Assembly: GCA_021234155.1 (NCBI GenBank)
Contig: JAJEKV010000001.1
Location: 2,483,927 to 2,547,926, forward strand
Direction of reading: 5' to 3'
DNA length: 64,000 bases
Source of the DNA: Isoetes taiwanensis
Taxonomy: Eukaryota > Streptophyta > Lycopodiopsida > Isoetales > Isoetaceae
This document shows positions 22,601 through 33,160 of this stretch, piece after piece (positions within the stretch are counted from its first letter, which is position 1; each line of letters begins with the position of its first letter). A model generated the notes under the pieces. The model saw nothing but the letters and a program-made list of their open reading frames with translations, made no database searches and was not told where the DNA came from. A program made the translations under genes and the position numbers.

Positions 22601-22640
22601 AAATTTAGGTGCATTCCACATTTCTTATAAAGCATTATTT

Positions 22641-22864
22641 TCTCTACTGAAATCCATCCTTTAAATGGAAATTTAATATATTGATGGTACTGATACTATT
22701 ATTAGACGATTTCAATATTGAAAATAATTACAAAAATAAATAATGTCCATTCTTGCCAGCATCAACATGCGCTGTTATCAAAGGTTACACATATGAATGT
22801 CAAAGACCGAGTAAAAACACATGCCATGACATTAGCCCGGCAACGCCGGGCACACGTTTACTAG
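22641..22864 (+). mobile_element. short Helitron-like element (3' end clear, 5' end tentative)
   Basis: The right end has the Helitron 3' signature: a 7-bp stem hairpin GCCCGGC-AAC-GCCGGGC at 22835-22851, nine bases, then CTAG at 22861-22864, followed by T. The left end is tentatively TCTCTACTG at 22641, similar to plant Helitron 5' ends, though the preceding base is T rather than A. No Rep/helicase is present, so it would be non-autonomous. The true left end may lie further upstream. Confidence 0.5.
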
Positions 22865-22874
22865 TCCTATAATT

Positions 22875-23060
22875 AAACAACAACTTGTTTTGCATCGTTG
22901 CCACGGTGCGAAACAAGTTGTCATTTAAACTTGTTTCGCACCGTCGCGACGGTGCGAAACAACTTGTCATTTAGTTATGGGATAACTAATATTCGCATCG
23001 TGGCCACGGTGCGAATTAATGACTATTCATTACTGAATGCCAACCTAATTTGCACCGTGC
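22875..23060. repeat. cluster of near-perfect palindromes
   Basis: Three inverted repeats in a row. 22881-22920: arms around CAACTTGTTTTGCATCG and CGGTGCGAAACAAGTTG. 22929-22977: ACTTGTTTCGCACCGTCG with its mirror arm CGACGGTGCGAAACAACTTGT, centre CGCG. 22988-23020: arms around TAATATTCGCATCGTGG and CCACGGTGCGAATTAAT. The arms are related to each other (core CGCACCGT/ACGGTGCG). A further partial arm TTTGCACCGTGCCCACG lies near 23049. Confidence 0.85.
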
Positions 23061-23069
23061 CCACGCTAC

Positions 23070-23469
23070 CAAGATAGCATCCTACACGCATTAGAGTTGT
23101 ATATTATGCTCAACATTGTTATACTATTAATATGGATTTGCTCATACATTCGTAACCCCAGAAGTATATCTTCTACCTTGTCTGATCCTTGTGGATCTCC
23201 ACTCCCTTAAATTTTGTGCTGCACTAGATCTACACCATATCTGCTTTCTTTTTTCTTGCTGAGCTTTTCTCCTCAATATTATAGCCAAAGTCGTGCTTTG
23301 TTTTGCCTTATCTTTTTGGGTTGCCCCTAGGGGGCAAACCCTCGTTATAATGGGTATGTGGGCATATCCTGGTATATCTTTTTAGATATGCCTAGCATAT
23401 CTTGGTGACCGCCCAAACCGGGCTGCTTTGATGTAAACTCTCGGTCATCCAGCCCCATTCCTTCGCAGG
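23070..23469. other. upstream region of the kinase, no gene seen
   Basis: AT-rich with two small inverted repeats: TTGCCCCTAGGGGGCAA near 23321 and GGTATATCTTTTTAGATATGCC near 23371. No reading frame was recognised. By position it could be the promoter or first intron of the kinase gene that follows. Confidence 0.45.
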
Positions 23470-24328
23470 CGTGGCTATGGCGCAGCTCGACCCGTCTTCT
23501 TCTTCCAAGCAGAGCTTACAAACATCACCTTCAGAAGCCTAACTGGGGTTGTGGACCATTTTTAGATGATGTTCGTGTCATGCTCTTGGAGGATGATGAA
23601 GGCATGATGGAGCCGCCGCCTTCCATACATTTTCTTCATGTTCCTGCACTTGCTCCTGCTATGAATCCAAACACAGGCAAGTTTCATCTATCTTAGAAAT
23701 GTCTAGTGCTGGGATTGCTGGCATTATAGCTGGAGCCTCTGTGGCTGCATTTGTAGCTAATGGTTTGTGTTGCGGAATTCTCATATTTGGCCTGATGAAG
23801 GGTAGGAGTTATTTACGTTCCCATTTCTTCAAAACCTAGTAGCATATCTACGAGTTCAACCATAGACACTGTACCAATGGCTTTGATGCGTCACAGCATT
23901 GGAAGGGTTAAGTGCTTACCTATGTCAGACATAGATCGTGCCACTCACAGCTAGTTAAGCACTCTGGGCAGGGGAAGCTTTGGACTTGTTTATCTTGGTG
24001 AGTTTGATGGAGTGAGAGTGGCAGTGAAGAGGTCTTTTCTAAGACAGAATGAAGCAGAGTTTTTCGAGAAGATTACTATGTTCTCGAGAGTGAATCATGC
24101 ACATCTTGTGAAACTGCTCGCTTTCTCTGCAGAGCAATATTGACAAATTTCATGCATGCAAATCCACACATATCATACTAAGATTTTTCAAACTATTGCA
24201 GGGGAACAAATGCTGGTCTTTGAATACATAGGCAACGGAAGTTTAGAACATCATCTGCATGGACAACCCAATAATGCCTCATCTCCATCTTGGAATACCA
24301 GGATTAGAATTGCACTTGAATTTGCTAT
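23470..24328 (+). pseudogene. receptor-like kinase, N-terminal half (split)
   Basis: First half of a membrane receptor-like Ser/Thr kinase. A membrane segment (GIAGIIAGASVAAFVANGLC) lies near 23712-23775. After it come a juxtamembrane stretch (RVKCLPMSDIDRAT), a stop near 23952, and the kinase ATP-binding loop GRGSFGLVYLGEF with the VAVK lysine (near 23970-24030). MFSRVNHAHLVKLLAF follows. An intron probably runs from about 24138 to 24201 (acceptor TTGCAG before GGGAACAAATG), then QMLVFEYIGNGSLEHHLHG and RIRIALEFAI. The frame is cut at 24328 by a transposon. It resembles wall-associated or LRK10-like kinases (inference). The upstream stop and the insertion make it a pseudogene as read. Confidence 0.8.
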
Positions 24329-24339
24329 CACAAGGCACC

Positions 24340-24990
24340 CAAAAGTTTAACCACTAAAATAAACCACTGACAAACCACTATAGACGTGATTTTTTATAAT
24401 AAAAAATTCATTCTTAATAAAAAACCACATAACATAGTGGTTTTTATAGCTAGTATGTGGTTATTCATGTTGATTTTTTGTTATAGCGTGGCTTTTCAAA
24501 ACCAAACCTAGTTTATTTTATGGTTTCTAACATCAACGGTGGTCATTCATGTTGGTTTTCTAATGTTCCATGATTATTAATTCGATATTGGTTTGTAGCA
24601 TGGTTTTTCAACACCACTTTAAATATGGCAATGGTTGTTTATGTTGGTTTTCTATTGACACAAAGTTAAAGTACTTTATGGTGTGGTTTTTTAACCAATT
24701 TAAATGCCATGGTGGTTATTCATGCTAGTTTTCTATTATCATAGTTTATATTATAAAATGGTTGTGGTTTATAACGTAGTTTCAATCATGGTGATCGTTC
24801 ACAAATATCATCTAAAAAGATGTGGCTCTCCGTAGTGCAAAACCAGTATAGAATTGAATTGAATGCTTTTTATCATCCATGGAGTCCAATTGGATAGTGG
24901 TGCGGTTTTGCATTCACATTTCTATATTAACCAAGGTTTATATCATGGTTTCCATTTTTCGATACCAATTTAGTATCCCATGGCCAAGCA
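24340..24990. repeat. left subterminal repeat zone of CACTA-like element
   Basis: Repeated short blocks such as AACCACT, GTGGTTTTT, GTTGGTTTTCTA and TTCATGTTGG in both orientations. The mirror zone lies at about 31640-32040 (AACCATA, TATACCACA, AACCAC). In CACTA elements such arrays bind the DNA-binding transposase subunit. Confidence 0.65.
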
Positions 24991-27900
24991 TGTAATGAGA
25001 AATAAAATATCATGCTATAACGATCTTCGAAAGATGGGAATTATTCTTGAGATGACTTACTTATTAATTAAATTGATTTCTATCATCTATAGTATCCAAA
25101 TTATCTATGAGGCTTCATACAAGGAAATCATACAAGGACAATCATAAGCATGCAAACCAATAATATAGTTTCCTAAAATTTATTCAATTAAAATTAAAGG
25201 CCATGTTTTATTATATTTCTTTCTTGAGGAAAGTAAAAAATATATATATTACCACAGAAGCCTCTTTCTTGAAGCCTCTTTCAGTGGAAGAAAATATTTA
25301 GCTACTTCTATGTTCATCTTCTACCCGAGGAACAATCTACTTATTTAAAATGTTTTAGGGGGTGCTTGCCTAACATTGTTAATACTAATTCGGCGTTCGC
25401 TTAAGCTTTTTCAGGCTTGCTTTCCTCCATTTTTGTTTTCAAGCAACCTGTTTTGATTCACTTTGTGCATTCTAGGTTTCTTCTTTCTTTCATTTTGCTC
25501 CTATTGGTCTCCGTGGACGTTAAAAAAACTATTCTATTCTATTCTATTCTGGTTTTCAGATCTGCATTTTATAGATTCTTTCTTTCACTATTTTGCCAAC
25601 TAACCAATTACCTAGCAAACTGGAGCTCACTTAACAACAAATGCAAAAATGACACAATTTCTCAGCACCCGCCTAAAATGTGGTTCTTGCCAAAGATGCA
25701 AAAATAACATAATTTCGTAGCTGAACCTTGTTTACTATCTTTTTTTTTATTCATACATTATTGAACCTAACGGTGACAATGTTGCTGTGGTTTCTACACT
25801 CCCGGAGGATGCACATAGTAATAAGAGGGTGGACATCTGCATTTGAAGGGTGGCCAAAAACATCCCTAGTATACTGATCTTTGGAAACTAATTTAACCCC
25901 TAAGGTATTTTACCTCAGATTGTGCAAAAAAATTCCTCTAATGGTAAGTAAACAAATACGAAATGGTAAAAAAGGACCCCTTTCTTGCACACAGATGTCC
26001 CATACTACAAATGATACTGAATCCCTAGGGCTACACTGAAATGATTTATGCCATAGAATAGAATAGAATAGAATAGAATAGAATAGAATAGAATAGAATA
26101 GAATAGAATAGAATAGAATAGAATAGAATAGAATAGAATCGAACAAGCTCAATGAACCTATTCAAACCGCAACACACCTCATACCAGAGATAGGATTAAC
26201 ATTGGAACACCACTCCCTCCGTATAAAAATGACCAAAACTACATAGTTGATGCCTCCCAAGTACTTAATGGGTACAAGTGCAAACTACGCAATCACCCAC
26301 AAAATCCATTATTGTTGCTATAGGAGCCCCACTTACTGCACTAGTATTACTACCAAAAAATTTATTCTCAGTATTTTTCCATCATTATTGTCAAATGATT
26401 GACCACATACATGGGGGTACTCGTACCACCACCAAGTGTGCAATTAAGACTAGGGTTTGAACCCCGGGCCATGTAACCTTGGGGAATGCAACCAAGGTTG
26501 GTTACCATGATATAACAAAAATAGTATAAAACACAGCTAAGAATCACACATATGGAGAGACTTACGCCAAACTTACACTTCCATCATGGAAAAATTACAA
26601 ATGGATATTAAATATACTTAAATCGCTTTCCCATGCATGCATATTAGTCCATCCGATACATTGGGGACTCATACCTGCCACCATGTATTGTAAACAATCA
26701 TAGCATCTGAACAATCATGCGGGCTTGGTTCCTAGATAATAATGAGAAAAAAACAATAAAACTACAACCTAAAAAACCTTTTGATTTGAGAACATGTGGG
26801 ATTTAAACCTACTGCATTATTGCCCCGTGTTCTCTGCCCAAAGGATAGCTGGGTGCTACGATTGATGATTGTAGGATTCGGACTTTTAAATTCCTCCCTT
26901 AATCAATAATCAATTTTTCCCACTTTAGATTCAAACTTAAAAGTTCCACAAGTCTTAATGCTTCAAAGGACCAATCAAATTCAACAAGAATATGGTTCAA
27001 GTTGTGTGGTATGAAAATTTCACGGTGAAAGTTCCTAGCGGCCGCCAAAGTAATGGGTAGAGCGGGAGCCGCCAGCGGCTCCGCCCGCTCGGCCATAATT
27101 TCACCGCAAAATTTTGAGGCGGTGAAAATTACCTCTTCCAAAAACATAGGCCGAGATAATAAGATAAGATAAGAGAATTTTTACGTAAAGCTAAAAACAA
27201 TTTATCCACCCTTTGTTTTTCTTGATTCATTACGGAGGAAGGAATCGTTATAAAGAGCGGCAGTTAATGAGATTTGTGTGTAACAACTGCCCTCTGCTGG
27301 AGACCCCCTACACGTTTTTGTTTCTTGCTTGCATGGCGGCCGTCTAGTCTGGATAAAGTTCCTTTTTCTTCTTCTTAGAAAGTATGGAGCATCCCGCTTG
27401 CCGGAATGCATGTTTTGGTGCTTGCTATTCTCAGCTGATTTTTTGGCATCGATGGAGCGCTGCTTGGCGATGGCGCATCGATGGAGTGATCTAGTATTTG
27501 GGCAATCGAATTCCATAGTGATAAACAACTCCCTTTTGTGGCTAATCAAATTCAATAGATTTAAGCTAAGGCAGGTCCAAATAACGCCTGACCACAAGGC
27601 AAAGCTATCTAACCTAAAAGTTCTTATTTTTCAAACACCATCACAAGCACCTATAATGCAAGTAGCCAACGAGTCAAAATAACGTTCTAACTACCACTAG
27701 GGTCACCCTCGATAATCCGAGCACACTGCCCTTTAGGCACATTTGAGTAACTCCTGGTGCTTCAGGCACAATCACTTTTAGAACAAAACAACAAGTAGCA
27801 TTTACATTGAACATCTCACTTACCATTTTGGATCGATTGCAGTTATTTCAATATAGCATAGCTCCAAACTGGAGATTGCATTTGGGTTCTATGCCAGGCT

Positions 27901-28798
27901 CCTATTGGCCCGCCTTCCCCCCTCACACGCCACTTTCCGCCCTTCTTGTTTACCTTCCATTTGCATGCCATTCTCTTGGTGCGGTTAACCGGCTATGGCG
28001 AATATTGCTATACTTCCCGCTATGGCGCCGAGGCTATGCACAATATGCAAGTGATCATCGCCGCCATATACTACCTTTCATCATCATATACTTTCATCCT
28101 GCCAAGTACACGCAACCACGATGCGGTCGTCGCTCCCTATGGCTATGCTTATGCCTATTTGCGGGAGAGGGAGCTGCTAGACTCTGTAAATCCACTTCTA
28201 GGTTGCCATATTTTCCTCCTTCTAATGCATCCTCTTAAGCGACTCAATCGACTTCGACCGGATGTGTAGGAGGCGCAGAGTAGTCTTCATTCTTGGTACA
28301 TCCGTAAGTCTTAAACCTTGCCTTGCTCCCTTTTCCACCACGGTTTCTAGTATATTTTAGTTTACTTTGGCGCGCATTTAGTGGCCCCCCTTTGATGCCC
28401 TTTTCTCATTAGGCATCTTGGCTTCCACCATAGCCCGGCAACATTTCTAGTACAGTTTCTAGTACAGTTTTTGTTTTTAGCTATGGTCCCCAATCATAAG
28501 CATGTGGTAGTTGTTCCATCTATTAAGCGATTATTTATCCGATATGCAATGTGGGGCCTATTTGAGCGGGATCGAGTTGTGGGTTTTCGGGGTTTACGCT
28601 TTCGTAAGATATGGTCGAATGCATCATTAGCCGTGACGGGTTCTTCATTCCCCACGTTTTAGGCTTTTATGATTCAAAAGCCTTTTAACTTGAGAAACGT
28701 TTTATCTGGGGAAAGTATTGGGGTGCACTAGATCAAATACTCCGGCGGCTAGGTTTTTGAAGGAAATCTGTGCTGGGATTGTTTAAGAGGATTTGGAC
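24991..28798. other. CACTA-like interior, left part, no gene recognised
   Basis: AT-rich sequence with short open frames on both strands (longest about 140 codons near 27807-28238) but no domain I recognise. It contains a short ATTCT run near 25530 and a long AGAAT run at 26053-26139. At 27030-27130 there is a GC-rich fold with GGAGCCGCCAGCGGCTCC and inverted AATTTCACCG arms. Confidence 0.6.
26053..26139 (+). repeat. (AGAAT)n microsatellite
   Basis: About 17 uninterrupted AGAAT units. A short run of the complementary unit (ATTCT) occurs at about 25530-25549, so the two could pair as an inverted repeat. Confidence 0.97.
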
Positions 28799-28906
28799 AT
28801 GACTTCTAGTTCTAGGATGGCCACATTGAAGGAGAGGGAGAATAACAAACGGCGAGAGCGGCGAAGGCGAGCTATTGCAGCCAAGATCTTTTCTGGTCTA
28901 AGGTAG
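28799..28906 (+). pseudogene. captured BES1/BZR1 DNA-binding segment
   Basis: A 35-codon frame beginning ATG at 28799 reads [20 protein letters not shown] and then [15 protein letters not shown] before a TAG. This is the highly conserved start of BES1/BZR1 plant transcription factors (brassinosteroid signalling), whose basic stretch contacts DNA. The usual continuation (a GNYKLPKHCDNN-like segment) is absent; a weak IGFGKFRG resemblance follows the stop. It lies within the CACTA-like element, so it is best read as a host gene fragment taken up by the transposon. Serine-rich frames at 29230-29420 (NCSSSYSSSFPGGYGG) might be the remains of the next exon, with low confidence. Confidence 0.85.
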
Positions 28907-31009
28907 TGGGTGATAGGGTTCGGAAAATTCCGAGGAACCATTGTAAGCATTCGTTAAAATATTAAAAAAAACACCTTATTATTAAAATAGTCGGATCCCC
29001 TTCCTTTTTTATTTTTGGGTTTCACGGAAATCTAACGGGTGAGATTTTTTTTTTGACGGAAATAGAGCTGGAGCCAGGGGGAAATGACGGAAATATTTAT
29101 GGTAGGCTAATTTTCGATTTTGCCTTTAGGTAATACGTTTTAGGGTTTTGCTTTCTTGATGTTTTGGTGCAACGGGCATAGCTTGAGATGGAGGAGATCG
29201 TCTCTATGATGAAGGGCGGGATGCGGATCCGATCTTTGATTGGAATTGCTCTTCTTCTTATTCTTCCTCTTTTCCTGGTGGCTATGGAGGAAGAGGCCCT
29301 CCTTCTCTATCTCCATCGGTTAGGCTCAAGCCACAACTCTCTGCATTGCTCAATCCGGACCTATCCGGATCGGCCCCTTTTCACGGGATGTTGGATCTAT
29401 CATCCATTTGTGATTTAATCGCCATATCCGACTTGAGGTTAGGATTTTGGGGAAAATGTCTCGCTTTGGGCTCTTTGGGTTTAATTGATATGACCATGGA
29501 ATATTATGCACAGTGTATTGAGCTGCGGTATTGGCACGTATCTATAGGCACAGTTATTAGAGCTGGCGTTTACTTCTCCTTCTCTATCTCGTCTGCCCGT
29601 CTCACCTTGACAAAGATGAGACTCCTCCCTTACCCAAGAGACCACACTGGAAGGTAACGAGTTCAAGCTATTGCTTTGTATGTTTTTTGCTTGAGAAATT
29701 TTGGCTGAGAAGACTAGGTTTCGTGACTTTAAATGGTATAAGATTTGTTATTTGATTCATTAGGAGATTGAGTACATTGCTATTGGGCAACTTGGGATCT
29801 GGGCATTTGCACCAGCAATGAGGCAGTTGTAGATATGGCACTGCAAGAATGGTAAAACCGTGGATGCTTGCTCATAGCCACTGCTCAATTTTTTATATTC
29901 TGATATTTTTACATATCTGATTTTGCAGGCAGATAACTATCATCTTACAACAAGTATAAGCAACTACTGTTAGCAAAATCCAGAACTTTCGTTCGTGCTG
30001 CAATCTGCTTCACGATTCCTATCATCATCAAGGGTAATCCAGGCATTTCTGCTTCATATTTTAGTGCTAGAACAGTAAAAATTCTGTCATTTCTGTAATT
30101 TGTAATTCTGCAGGCAGATAACTGTCGGCGCTGGCCTTTAACTGGCAACCCATTTGAGAGCTGGAGTTGGGACCAGCAACCTCTATTACGAAGGTAACTT
30201 GGCCTCTGCTACTCTATTCCTCTCTTCATTCTAAGTTAGCTCTAAAGAATCTGTTACACGGGAGGCCCTCTGCAATTTTCGGCATCTACGGTGTTGGAGA
30301 CGAAATCAATGGAGCCGAAATCAATGGAGCAGATCCAGCAATGTTTTTTCTGCAAATGGCTATAGGGGCGATAAGTCTCACCTCTAGCGAATATATTCCA
30401 CTGCAAATGGGCCTCATTTTGCGATGCAACTATGTTGGGCTTGTTAATTGAGCTGCAATTCTACCTCCAAGTTCTCCTTACCGCTGTTGCTATTTAGTTC
30501 TTCGCTTTTATTTTCTTTACAATGGTAACCTGACTGTTTTATACTACAGAGGCATGAGAAGGAAATTTAGAGGCATACGAAGGACCTTTGGAAAATGGAA
30601 GCTCAGGCTAATTATGGCAAGTACCTTCCAACTCTCGGTGTGTTTGCTATGCCATTTATGTAGCTACTGTTTTTAACCAGCAGACTCCCTTTGCAGGAGA
30701 TCTTGGTCCAGACTACGAATGATGCTTGGCAGCTTACGGTAAAAAAGTGCCATTAAAATATTTGTTTCCTGAAACTTAACCATCGAAAACAATCAGGTAT
30801 TATTAGAGGTTTTCTCTGTATTTTAAAGATGTGAAAACTAAAGGAGATCCATAGCTTGAGAAGTATACCTCCAACATACCTTGAGAAAAATAGTTTTGCA
30901 ACCTTCCTGCTACAAGGTGTGTGAGTTTATATGCTTTTATATGTCAGATCTTGGTACAATTTACAGGAGCCTTTATAGACCTTAAAGTAAGAAGTTATAT
31001 TTTCATACT
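28907..31009 (+). other. CACTA-like interior, possible captured exons
   Basis: Several short open stretches are bounded by intron-like signals (TTGCAG or CTGCAG followed by open sequence, near 29920, 30110, 30690). The phrase GCAGGCAGATAACT occurs twice (29926 and 30110), suggesting internal duplication. I cannot assign a product. One explanation is further captured gene pieces after the BES1/BZR1 segment. Confidence 0.4.
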
Positions 31010-31049
31010 TTATTGCATCACCGGACGGAAGTAGAGGTGATTGGTTTAA

Positions 31050-31208
31050 GCTGCATTATGTTTCTGTTATTTATGTACTTAAATACAAGTGCAAAGTCAA
31101 TACTTTCTTTCTGTAAGACATTTCTATCTGAATTTGTTTTGATATTTATGTACTTACAAGTGCAAGATTGGTCTTTCTATAAGATGTTTTTATCTGAATT
31201 TGTTTTGT
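31050..31208 (+). repeat. two-copy tandem repeat (~70 bp)
   Basis: TTATTTATGTACTTAAATACAAG...TATCTGAATTTGTTTTG is followed directly by a second copy ending at 31208, with small changes. Confidence 0.75.
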
Positions 31209-31359
31209 AAGTATTTCTAAAAATAGATTTATCATTGTTTATGAGTTTTGGAAATGGTTGGGGTTCAAATCCCCTTGCTCCCTGAAAGCATGCATATTGA
31301 CATGGACGTAATAAGTACAACAATACGTAAAAGAAACCATCTACATTCTTTAATAGTTT

Positions 31360-31585
31360 GTTAAATACTCTTGAAATGCTTTAAACAACAAAACGTTACT
31401 CCTTAATAGATTTTAGTTAAATAAAGTTGAAATGGTTTAAACAACAAAGTGTTACTGGTTGTTGAAATGATTTAAACAATAAAGTGTTACTGGTTATCAT
31501 CACTTACTCCTTAATAGATTTTAGTTAAATAAAGTTGAAATGGTTTAAACAACAAAGTGTTACTGGTTATCATCACTGGTTTATA
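31360..31585 (+). repeat. tandem repeat array in CACTA-like element
   Basis: Units built on GAAATGGTTTAAACAACAAAGTGTTACTGG (four diverged copies) alternate with CTCCTTAATAGATTTTAGTTAAATAAA (two copies). Confidence 0.8.
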
Positions 31586-32064
31586 AATGATAACCATGAA
31601 GATAAGGCATCACTGGTGCACATTTGGAATAAACTATTACTAATAGTAATAGTAATTTGAATCTAACACATTGCGAACCATATGCATTTACCATGACAAT
31701 TAGCCATGCTAGTTCACCACAATAACCAACCACACTATAGAATCACATGAATAGAGCAGCATATTAAACCACATCCACACCATCGTGTTATACCATAGGG
31801 ACTAACCATACCCTTAAAACACTATAATATACCACATAAATTTACCAACATGCTATACCACTTTGACAAACTCTACAAAGAAAACCATTAGCAATTACCA
31901 TACCATAACACCACCCTAACAAACCTTACAAAAGAACCCATTAATTTAGCCTCATATGGTTTTTAATGATATCAACCCACAAACATGTATTGGTTTTGTA
32001 AAATGGTTTTGTAGTCACAACCATGGGAAAAACCATGTAGTGTTTTAATTTTGGGTGCCTTGTG

Positions 32065-32593
32065 TATCGCGCTGGAGTATCTTCACAATGTGTCCAATCC
32101 TCCAATTCTACATCGAAATTTAAAGTCTGCAAATGTGCTTCTAACTAGCAGATTATGGCATTTCAAGGCACAGTAGAGAGGATTATTTTCATCCACGTAG
32201 TATCCATCTTTATGGATCTCTTGGATATATTGATCCACATTTTCTCAGAACTGGCGTGTATACAGAGAAAAGCGATATTTATAGCTTTGGAATAATTTTG
32301 TTAGAACTGATAACATGGAGAAAAGCTCTCAGTGAAGATTGCTTTCTACTTGACTGGGTAAAGGTCAATTTGAAATGCTAGAGAGCTTGCTAGATTCACG
32401 GATAAGTGCTTTCCAGGTTAAGGATCTCAAGAGAATCTTGGAGACAATAAAATTGTGCACTCAAAATTGTTCTGAAGACAGGCCAGACATAAGTGAGGTT
32501 GTGGAGTTATTGAGACAGTATATCTTCTCAACTCAAGTAGATAACACACCTGAGACAAGAAGTAGACCCAATTCTCCTGCCACGCCCTGCTGA
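32065..32593 (+). pseudogene. receptor-like kinase, C-terminal half (split)
   Basis: Second half of the kinase, picking up exactly where 24328 stopped: ALEYLHNVSNPPILHRNLKS. The catalytic loop reads HRNLKSANVLL, with asparagine in place of the catalytic aspartate. The following DFG region is unrecognisable (SRLWHF) and runs into a stop. Another frame then gives SIHLYGSLGYIDPHF, TGVYTEKSDIYSFGIILLEL and DWVKVNLKC up to a stop at about 32382. A third frame ends with TIKLCTQNCSEDRPDISEVV (kinase subdomain XI arginine) and a stop at 32593. Loss of both catalytic aspartates means an inactive kinase even without the insertion. Confidence 0.85.
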
Positions 32594-33160
32594 AGAAGTT
32601 CACATTCACAATTACACTTGTTTTATATGCTGGGCTCACATGGACAGTTGCTGTGGGATTGCTGAATTCTTGTTGAACTTGGGCTGAGTCAAAACAATTG
32701 AGCCCTGTTATGGAAGTTCGGCCATCGCTACATGCAACCCGCGATGCTGAGTCCAGGTTGAGGATATACAGGGTCGGAAAGCTTAAGGAGAAACTGAAAG
32801 AACCTTTAATTATATTATATTACCTTCGGCTCTTTTAATCAAAGCACAACAGTCACCATTTGTGCTTCAAATTTTAATTCATGGTTTATGAGCAGGTTGT
32901 AGCTCTGAGCACGATGAAATAGGCTCCTAGGTAATGGAGTATTTTGCAGCTTGCACAGCAATATGATCTTTACAAAGATGTTTCGACTCTACCAATTTAT
33001 TTTGGCCATATCTCTTAGCTTTATTCTACATACCTTCTTTGACGGATTTAGGTCTGCCGGCATCGAAAGGACTATACAAACTAGATGTCAATAGAATTTG
33101 GACCTTTGTGTTTGCTTTTTGCAGTTCGTTCAGATTTTCCTATTCAGTAGGGTTTGTTCC
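32594..33160 (+). other. downstream of kinase, possible exon before the large LTR element
   Basis: Non-coding for the most part. At the right edge a TTTTTGCAG acceptor-like signal (ending 33123) precedes a 37-bp stretch. Across the large element this stretch joins to 52826-52897, which ends in CAG before GTATGT. This could be an exon of a gene interrupted by the element. Confidence 0.4.

Larger units (their letters stand above)
24329..32064. mobile_element. CACTA-like DNA transposon inside the kinase gene
   Basis: 7,736 bp bounded by perfect 16-bp terminal inverted repeats, CACAAGGCACCCAAAA at 24329 and its reverse complement ending at 32064. Less exact similarity continues inward. TAT is duplicated on both sides (24326-24328, 32065-32067), the 3-bp duplication typical of CACTA/EnSpm elements. 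Subterminal zones are dense in a short motif around AAACCAC/GTGGTTTT on the left (24340-24990) and its mirror on the right (31640-32040), like CACTA transposase-binding repeats. No transposase was recognised, so it is likely non-autonomous. The CACAA start rather than CACTA is unusual. Removing it rejoins the kinase frame exactly. Confidence 0.88.

Noticed and set aside
22483-23060. CRISPR-like array
   Set aside because: Spacing is irregular, the repeats are self-complementary and the genome is a plant; these are hairpins and palindromes, not repeat-spacer units.
27807-28269. 143- and 107-codon plus-strand frames in the CACTA-like element
   Set aside because: They overlap each other in different frames and show no conserved motif; I leave them as unassigned interior.
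30695-30740. Possible exon flanked by TTGCAG and GTAAAA
   Set aside because: Too short and without homology; listed only as part of the uncertain interior of the CACTA-like element.
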